NCBI GenBank assembly: GCA_030544215.1
Contig: JARZZO010000013.1
Location: 24,294,729 to 24,358,728 of the forward strand
Length of the DNA stretch: 64,000 nt
Source: Zantedeschia hybrid cultivar
Lineage: Eukaryota; Streptophyta; Magnoliopsida; Alismatales; Araceae
Direction: 5' to 3'
Under the pieces are notes generated by a model that ran no database searches, was not told the origin of the DNA, and was given only the letters and a program-made list of their open reading frames with translations. Below are positions 56,265-64,000 of this stretch, in pieces; positions within the stretch are counted from its first letter, which is position 1; each line of letters starts with the position of its first letter. The position numbers and the translations under genes are program-made.

Positions 56265-59200
56265 ATGTTGTTGAATAACCCACTCCGTGGCATACTTGAT
56301 GCCCTTTTGACTTACTTGATCTACTCGGATTGGTTCAAAAACCTGAAGAATGTCTTCAGATCTGAGCACATTGACTTTGTCCCTGGAACTGATCCTCCTG
56401 CTGAATCGGCATTGGATGTCCCTGAAGCAGAGATGATTGCTAATGATATAAGATCGAAGGACAAAGGCAAAAGAGTAGTGAAGGGTGACTGCTTCTACTA
56501 TAAGCAGTATGGTCATTGGAAGAGGAACTGCAAGGAGTTCCTTAATGATAAAGCTCATGGAAAGGTGAAACTATCTGAAGCTTCAGATATCTATATGATA
56601 GATATCAACTTATCAGTTAGAGATTCCACATCTTGGGTATTGGATACCAGATGTGCTTCTCATATCTGTGATGATGTACAGATGCTGACAAGTAAGCGCA
56701 AGCTGATACAAGGTGAGGTGGAATTGAGGCTAGGAAACAGCGCAAAAGTTGCGGCGATTGCTGTTGGGACAGCAAACCTCAAACTTCCATCGGGAGACAC
56801 CTTATTATTAGAAGATTGTTATTATGTTCCTAGCATAATAAAGAACATCATATCAATATCTTGTTTGGACAAGATAGGATATAGGTTGACTATTGAGAAT
56901 AGAAGTCGTTCGATTTATTATGGTAATAAATCAATAGCTTCGGCATTTTTAGTCAACGGTCTATATCTCTTAGATGTTTCTTATTACAATCTTCAAATTG
57001 ATAATGCTTTGAAGAAGAGTAAAAATTGTGTGAACCAGGCCTACATGTGGCATTGCAGATTTGGGCACATTGGCGAAAGCAGGTTGCAAAAGTTGCACAA
57101 GCATGGTTACTTGACAGCATTCGATTATAAATCGTTTGAGACATGTGAATCCTGCCGTATGGGAAAGATGGCAAAATCTCCATTTACTGGACATGGAGAA
57201 CGTGCCAAGGACATTTTGGAACTAATACATTCAGATGTATGTGGTCCAATGTCCACCCAAGCCAAAGGTGGCTTTTCTTACTTCATCACGTTCACCGATG
57301 ACTTCTCCAGATTCGGCTATGTGTACTTAATGAAGTACAAGTCGGAAGCATTTAAGAAGTTCAAAGAGTTCAAGAATGAGGTAGAGAAACAGTTAGGAAA
57401 GAGTACTAAAGCTCTTCGATTAGATCGAGGAGGAGAATACTTGAGTACTAATTTCACACAATTCTTAAAGGATAATGGTATCCTTTCTCAGTTAACCCCT
57501 CCATATATACCACAGATGAATGGTGTATTAGAAAGGAGGAATCGCACTTTGTTGGACATGGTGCGATCCATGATGAGTTTTTCGGGATTACCCGTGTCCC
57601 TCTGGGGGTATGCTCTAGAGTCAGCAACATACCTACTGAACAGAGTACCCAGCAAGTCTGTGGCCTCTACTTCATATGAGATATGGAAAGGCAGGAAACC
57701 AGAATTTAAACATGTTAAAGTCTGGGGTTGTCCTGCTCAAGTAAAGAGGCATGATCCAGACAAGCTGGAATCACGAACTGATAAATATAGGTTTGTGGGA
57801 TATCCAAAGGAAACCTTTGGATACTATTTTTTCCATCCTGGTGAACAAAAGGTGTTTGTCGCCGGGAAAGCTGTCTTCTTGGAAGAGAAATACCATCTTC
57901 AGGAGGACAGTGGGAGTAAAATAGTACTGGAAGAGGTTCCAGATACCCAAACAGCTACATTATCATCAGATGAGCTATCAGTTCCTAAATCTGTTCAGGT
58001 ATACACAGATGAGCCTCGTAGATCTGGTAGAGTACCTAGACTACCCGAACGATATGTGGGACATATCGCTGAAGGAGAGTCGAAGGTACAATATAATGAG
58101 GATGATGATCCTAAAACCTACTAGGAGGCCATAGAAGGCCCAGAAGCCGGGAAATGGCGAGAAGCCATGAACTCAGAAATCCAGTCCATGTACACCAACC
58201 AAGTTTGGAACTTGGAGGACTTGCCCGAGGGTATTGTACCCATCGGTTGCAAGTGGATCTTTAAAAGAAAGATCGGTGCTGATGGACGGATCGACACTTA
58301 TAAGGCAAGGTTGGTGGCAAAGGGATATCGTCAAAGGCAAGGAATTGACTATGATGAGACTTTCTCACCAATTGCCATGATAAAGTCGATCAGAGTTCTA
58401 CTCGCCATTGCTGCACATTTTGATTATGAAATCTGGCAGATGGATGTAAAGACCGCCTTCCTCAATGGTAACCTTGAGGAAGAGGTGTATATGATACAAC
58501 CAGAAGGTTTCACATCCAAAGAATCTCCAGATAAAGTGTGCAAGCTTCAGAAGTCCATTTATGGACTGAAGCAGGCTTCCGGAGCTGGAACATAAGATTT
58601 GACGAGGCTGTCAAGTCTTATGACTTCATTAAGAATGAAGATGAGCCTTGTGTGTACAAGAAGACCAGTGGGAGTGCAATCACTTTTCTAGTTCTTTACG
58701 TAGATGACATACTACTCATTGGGAATGATGTAGCTATGATGTCATCAGTAAAGTTCTGGCTGCAGAAAAATTTCTCCATGAAGGATTTGGGAGAAGCATC
58801 CTACGTATTGGGAATACGGATCTATAGAGATAGATCAAAGAGGATGCTTGGTATAACCCAATCCTTGTACATAGACACCATAGTCAAAAGGTTTGGCATG
58901 GAAAATTCCAAGAGAGGTCTCATACCGATGAGACATGGAATTATTCTCTCAAAGGAGCAGTCTCCTAAGACTCCTGATGAGAGGGCATTCATGGATAGAA
59001 TACCCTATGCCTCTGCCATAGGATCTATCATGTATGCCATGCTATATACACGGCCTGATGTTGCTTTTGCTCTAAGTGTTACGAGCAGATTTCAGGCTAA
59101 TCTAGGCGAAGAGCACTGGAAGGCAGTAAAATGTATCCTTAAGTACTTGAGAAGAACTAAGGATATGTTTCTTGTCTATGGAGGAGGTGACTTGAAACTG

Positions 59201-59683
59201 CGAGGCTTTACTGACTCGAGTTTCCAGTTAGATCCAGATGATAGCAAGTCAACATCTGGATTCGTATTTACTTTGAACGGAGGCGCAGTGTGCTGGAAGA
59301 GTTCCAAGCAAGTAACCACTGCATATTCGACGACTGAAGCTGAGTACATCGCTGCAGCCTAAGCCGCCAAGGAAGCAGTGTGGTTGAAGAAATTCATCAC
59401 TGACCTCGGCGTCGTTCCCAGCATCTCTGAGCCTGTTCCACTGTTGTGCGACAACAATGGAGCGATTGTGCAAGCGAAAGAGCCGCGGTCTCATCAGAAA
59501 TCGAAGCATATTATGAGGCCCTTTCACCTTATCAGAGAGATCATATCCAAAGGAGATGTAGTAGTGGAAAGAGTTCCATCCGTTGACAATATAGCAGATC
59601 CACTAACGAAGCCGTTGGCTTAAATTGTGTTTGAGCGTCACCTAGAGTCTATGGGCTTATTGTATAAAGGTGATTGGCTTTAG
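56265..59683 (+). pseudogene. copia-D gag-pol, several lesions
   Basis: Gag is drastically shortened: the start (YSDWFKNLKNV) is joined near VPEAE to the zinc knuckle, itself mutated (CFYYKQYGHWKRNC, second Cys is Tyr). Protease reads DTRCASHIC instead of DTG. GAG-pre-integrase (WHCRFGHIG) and integrase (HSDVCGPM, LRLDRGGEY, GVLERRNRTL) follow to a TAG at 58122-58124. The frame resumes at once with the RT (KWIFKRK, QMDVKTAFLNG, YGLKQAS), then shifts near 58583 through a 1-base loss. It then has intact YVDDILL and RNase H, with TAA at 59360 and 59621 before the natural end LYKGDWL-TAG at 59683. Not autonomous. Confidence 0.9.
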
Positions 59684-59697
59684 TCCAAGTGGGAGAT
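59684..59697 (+). other. copia-D polypurine tract
   Basis: Purine-rich AAGTGGGAGA directly before the TGTTAG of the 3' LTR; the same tract precedes the copia-A 3' LTR at 280-293 on the minus strand. It would prime plus-strand DNA synthesis. Confidence 0.8.
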
Positions 59698-61247
59698 TGT
59701 TAGTTTAGTTGGCCTACAAGCCAATTTAACAATGTAAATCTCGTTCATTTATTAATATAATGGCATAATATTAATTATGTGTAAATCGCATTAATTATCG
59801 TTTCATAATGAAGTCCGTGAATATGTGTTATAGTGATCAGATTATGATAAGATCATACTAATGAGACTGATCACTTAAACACACATATTCTTAATTGTTC
59901 CTAGTCGGAGGATATCCGAGAAGGACATCGGATATCCGGTTAGACTAGTACAGATTACTCCTGCTCATATGATGAGGGTGACTGATCTCATAAGTCACTT
60001 GTGTGGAGACACTAAGGGGAATCTGTAGGTGCTCATTGGAGAATGAGTTCACTGAACTGATCCGACTGAATCGCTGGATGGTATTGTACCTCACTGTCAA
60101 CCAGCTTGATTCTATTGTCGCAGTTGCGTGGATGGTCCTCGGACCTGAGACACCAAGGACACGTTGTCGGTGGACTTCTGTGCTTTGACCTTGGTTTACG
60201 AATCTCTAGTCACGGGATTCTAATACGCCAAGGATTGGGTACAGTGGAATACCGTCGAAGGGAATTGTGTGTCAATAAGGAATCATTTGCTCTCGGTACT
60301 TAGGGAGAGAATGCTCTAGGAAGGATGCACGGAAGTCCCTGGCCAGGGCAAACGATAATATCGGGAAAGGAGTTTTCCGATATTCATCAGCGGCATCCAA
60401 TCCAAGTGAGTCGATCGGTTAGGGTTTGACAGCTCGCCATAGAGTTGACTCGAGAGCATTGTACGAATGAAGGATTATATCCACGCGGTAACTGTCGGCG
60501 GAAAGGTTCCAAGAGTGGGTTATTTAACCCCAAATACCTTCCGAGTTCACGCGGTGTTGCTTGGCACCCAACGTGATCGGAGGCCCAGTCGAATTCGATG
60601 TGCGATATCAATTCGATTGATTAATTAATTAATAAAGGGTTATTAATTGATTAATAAAGCCAGTGAGGAGTCACTGGGCTTGTTGGGCCATTAACTGGAC
60701 TGGTACTTGGGCCTAGAGGGTCACACGCACATGATTCTCAAGGCGATGGATAAATAAGTGGGTTTTATACAAACCGGGGGTTTTTATGAAAAATTGCGCG
60801 GTTAGTATAAAACATAGCGAACGAGCTGAGCAGGCCAAGCTGCTGCTAAGCCTAGCTGCCCCTCCTTAGTTTTCTGTCTTTCTCTGGCGCCCAGGCAGAT
60901 CCAGATCTGCTCCGCCGCTTCTCCAAATCCCGTTCGACGGGAAATCGTCCGCGCGTTGCGGCGATCATTGTGGCGACCGGCGGAGGCTTCGTGGGCTGCG
61001 AAGAACGAGGAACTCGAGGATATCCGTCGCGGGGAGGATCGCGTGGATTTCGCTAGAGGCCGGGCGCTTGCACGGCTTGTGGTGTCGCACCGATGGAACC
61101 GAACGGTTGCGGATTCGAATCCGCATACGGTGAGAATCGATTATCCGATAATCGTAGTTTTTGTTCTTGGAAACGGGAACGGATCGCTGTATTTTTTTTT
61201 AGTTTCCACTGCGTGAGCGATCCGGAGAAACCCGAGAAATCCCAACA
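59698..61247 (+). mobile_element. copia-D 3' LTR, complete, 1,550 bp
   Basis: Starts TGTTAG, ends CCCAACA. Same length as the copia-A LTR. Possible TATA box TATAAAA at 60806-60812. The short frames within it are not genes. Gypsy gag resumes at 61248. Confidence 0.92.
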
Positions 61248-62362
61248 GGTGGTAATGGGTTAGCGAATGTGGGGGAGTGATATGCGAGTGTTGGTATAGG
61301 GGTAATGGTAATGGGCTGTGGTTTGGGTATATGGATGGTGCGGCGTGGTGGTTGTTCTGCGGTACTCGGAATGTGACCCATTGAATAGATAGAGGAAGAG
61401 TCCTCTATCCTCCACTGTTGCCCGCGGTTAGCCTCAGACCGGCTATTTGTCAGAATGGGGGCAACTTGGTTCTGATTTTGATGCTCCGGAAGCGGGTACT
61501 GCACTATGCCCATGTTCGGTGGTGCTGCTGCTTGTGCTGGTGCTCTCACTTGTTGCTGCTGCTACTATTGTGGTGGTCTTCTTGCCTTTAGGGCAGATAT
61601 GTACTTTTTCATCTCCTCCCAGTCTATGCCGCCATGCTCGTTGAGATCATGAATGTAATCTCTAAATTGGAAGCAGGTGTCAATAGTGTGTCCAGGTTGC
61701 CTATGGAAATAGCAATACCTAGACGTGTCGACATTCTGGGGCCAAATTGCCTTTTCTCTTGGCAGGACTAAGGCATTAGTTGCCATTAGAGCACTAAAAA
61801 TGTCTGCCAAGGACTCTGGGAGGGCCGGGTATTCTGCCCTCTTCGGGCCTGGAGGTCTTCTTTGCTGGTTATAGTCAGCAGGGGGAGGGACGTTATGATA
61901 TGCCGGCGGTGCGCGCGGCTGATACTGCTACTGTTGCTGATACTGCTGTTGTTGTGGTGGCTGGTGCTGCAATTGCCATTGCAGCGGCTGCTGTGGCTGT
62001 TGCTGGCTCGGCTGTTGAGGCTGCTAATATTGGGGCTGCTGATATAGAGGGTTCGGCTGCTGCCTGTACCCCTGCTGGTTCGGCTGTGGTGGCCTCTGGT
62101 ACTGCTGCTGTTGACTCCTCACAAACTGGGGCGAGTTGTTGTTCATACTACTGACCTGCTCATGAGAGAGCGTGCCCTCAGTAGTTGGACCTGTGCTGGG
62201 AGAATTTGGCACTGCAGGCTTCCAAGGTGGAGGCCTGCTAGGTCTGTGAGGATCAAAGACGCTAGAGAATGTGGCGTCCTTGAAGGCATTCTGACAGTAC
62301 CGCGCTCTTTCATAGAGCTCTGCCATGCTGGTCAGATTGTTTAGGGAGAGGACTAGTTTGAA
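61248..62362 (-). pseudogene. gypsy gag C-terminal half (Gln-rich, zinc knuckle)
   Basis: Continues the gag frame below the TAG at 62363: TSMAELYERARYCQNAF (62326 on), a long Gln/Pro-rich stretch with CAG repeats, and a retroviral-type zinc knuckle CYFHRQPGHTIDTC in ORF 61810-61565. Then comes the linker (61549-61248) up to the copia-D insertion. The Gln stretch carries TAG stops at 62024, 61928, 61565 and 61562, each within or beside CAG runs. Confidence 0.78.
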
Positions 62363-63589
62363 CTAGGGCGTAGCATTGGAAATCAACATCTTCACTTGCT
62401 CTGACTCGGACAAGTGATCTTTTACTTTCTCGGCCAAGCCTCGCCATCTGTCGGCAAAACTGACGAACTCCTCATCGGGTTTCATCTTCTCTGCTATTAA
62501 GTCAGTGATGGACAGGGAGGGAGTGACTCTGTCCTGGTATCGTTGAATGAATTTTCGGGAAACGATACCATAGTCCTCTACTTCGGAGGGTTCCAAGGAA
62601 AAGAACCACTCGAGGGCTGATCCCTCTAGAGATCTCCTGAACAAAAAGGCCAACGACCTCTTGTCGTTTTGCCAGAAGGATGACTCGTACATGAACTCGT
62701 TCAAGTAGGTGAAGGGGTTACCAGTACCGTTATACTTTCGATATACCGGCATCTCAGAGGGTGGCAGGTGGAACACTGGCAGACTTGGTAAGTTGATCTC
62801 TAGTGTAGCTTTGACCCCCATCATCTTCTGGAGATTGTTGAATTGTTCATCCATGCGCTCCATCTTTGCCAGCAACGCTTGCATGGTCGGATCAGCCTGG
62901 GGAGGGGGAGGAGGTGGAGGTACTTGATAAGCCTGTTGCCTAGAGTACGTTGGACAAGGAGGACAATAAAGAGGAGGTCCGGCAGAGCTTCCGCCATGCC
63001 CGAGGGCATTTTGGTAAGCAGGCGTCAACGGTCTGGCCGGTTGCCTAGAAGAAGAAAGTTGCGGCGCAGCTGGCCGAGAAGTGACATGGAGGCCTTCCAT
63101 GGCCTGATGAATGTAGGGAGGATGATGAGGAGGTTGCTGAGGGATGGCAGGGGGAGCCGCAGGGTTCGGCTCGGCAGACTGAACGGGCGTCTTCCCCTTT
63201 AGAATGGACTGGATCGCCACGAACTGCTGAGGGTCCAGGCGAGAGGCAAGAACTCTCAAAGCATTTATAAGATCTGAGGGATCAGAAGATGAGGGATCAT
63301 CAGGATTTATGTCCCCCTCAAAGGTAGGATTAGGGACCGTATGCACATGCGGGGGAGGATCAAGATATTGATCATGAGGATGATAGAGGGGGGTTCGGAC
63401 ATTCCCCTCATGTCGAACTGGAATAGAATTACGGGAGGCATCAGCATCTCTCCCGCTCTCAAAATTGTAATCGGAATCGCGAGGGGCATTAGCATCTCCC
63501 TCGTAGTTGATCATGGCGTCTGGAGCCACGCTCAAGTCCCTACCTGATCGGAGCAGCATGATATTAGATTTTTCTTCAGAGATTAGCAA
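62363..63589 (-). pseudogene. gypsy gag N-terminal half (408 codons)
   Basis: Starts MLISEEKSNIMLLRSG at 63589; a downstream Met (MLLRSGRD) is an alternative start. A Pro-rich region (residues about 90-220) is followed by the retrotransposon gag domain: MPVYRKYNGTGNPFTYLNEF, SLEGSALEWFFSLEP, SRKFIQRYQD, DEEFVSFADRWRGLA, LSESEQVKMLISN. It ends at a TAG (62363-62365) in frame with the C-terminal half. Gag would form the virus-like particle of the element. Confidence 0.85.
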
Positions 63590-64000
63590 ACAAGTTGTAC
63601 AGAGATTTAAACAAACAAGTGGATGTTTAACGTGATTTTAGGATTCCTTGTTGGGTTATTTGGATTTAATTAAATCACAAATTCTCTCAAAAGATAGGAT
63701 CCTAGTTTCAGTTCAATGTCCACCGTTATATTCTATGGTTTTTTCTCACAACGTTATGGAAATCTAACCGGGACTTCAAATGGTACAACCAGCCCGATGA
63801 TCAAGGATGAATACCTTGATTTTGGGGACTTACGGAGGTCTTTAACGCCAACTACTCTAGTCTGATCGAGGGACCGACCCAATTAGAGAGAATTGAAGAC
63901 GTCAAGAAGAGTGTTCCTAAGAAGAGGAGGGTGTTAGCCTCAATGCGTATGACCTGTAGCTGGATGGCTTCTAATGCTTAATACATAATGGGTAATAGCA
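63590..64000 (-). other. gypsy leader upstream of gag, non-coding
   Basis: No gene supported. It should hold the leader, primer-binding site and perhaps the end of the 5' LTR of the gypsy element, but I found no convincing primer-binding site and no match to sequence left of 46747. The element continues past the window. Confidence 0.5.

Larger units (their letters stand above)
51968..61247 (+). mobile_element. copia-D, Ty1/copia element inserted in the gypsy element
   Basis: 9.28-kb plus-strand element: 5' LTR 51968-53448 (first about 67 bases missing), primer-binding site 53450-53468, leader to 56264, gag-pol 56265-59683, polypurine tract, 3' LTR 59698-61247. Gypsy gag sequence lies on both sides in minus orientation, so it is a nested insertion. 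The 5' LTR truncation removes the left target-site duplication. The two LTRs differ by about 20 substitutions and two short indels in the first 700 bases (about 3%), so it is not recent. Coding region broken. Confidence 0.9.

Noticed and set aside
61900..62154. Ala/Val-rich plus-strand frame
   Set aside because: Antisense of the Gln-rich CAG repeats of gypsy gag.

Overview
The window is nuclear DNA of a flowering plant, probably a eudicot (species not determinable). It holds plant Ty1/copia and Ty3/gypsy (Tat-like) retrotransposons, an L1-type LINE with a plant zf-RVT/RNase H tail, a plant mobile domain (PMD) gene and a DUF7745-like gene, all with plant-type introns and AT-rich spacers. Almost everything is transposable-element DNA, mostly broken. 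I see no ordinary single-copy host gene, tRNA, rRNA or CRISPR.

Layout. 1-3295: minus-strand copia element (copia-A) with its interior largely deleted. 3296-6504: 5'-truncated LINE carrying a MITE-like insert, itself inserted in an older minus-strand copia (copia-B, 6505-9778). 9779-11337: lone plus-strand LTR of the same clan (copia-C). 11338-15244: non-coding repeat-rich DNA. 15245-16065: degraded copy of an unrecognised protein that also lies inside the gypsy element on the right. 16066-22395: a two-gene module, an intact two-exon DUF7745-like gene and the 5' part of a PMD gene, set among 15 short inverted-repeat units with a fixed 10-nt centre (GCGTC-N10-GACGC).

The block 1201-22395 is tandemly duplicated as 22396-43589 (offset 21,195, then 21,194; only seven differences noticed). 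The junction shows 3-bp microhomology. The left copy of the PMD gene is cut by the junction; the right copy is full length (seven exons, 42545-45383) but carries two nonsense codons.

45384-64000 is a minus-strand Tat-like Ty3/gypsy element (pol 46747-50300, unrecognised accessory ORF 50304-51541, gag 61248-63589) split by a plus-strand copia element (copia-D, 51968-61247). The PMD and DUF7745 genes lie antisense to and just beyond the 3' end of this pol. Extra ORFs of the Tat lineage are known from such positions, so I infer that the module and its hairpin units are the 3' region of one very large Tat-like element, partly duplicated by the 21-kb event. No LTR of that element could be delimited.

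Most noteworthy: the GCGTC-N10-GACGC units; an array of covarying small palindromes in the copia-D leader; a hairpin motif shared by two copia leaders; the accessory ORF where the gypsy protease should be; and the young 21-kb tandem duplication.
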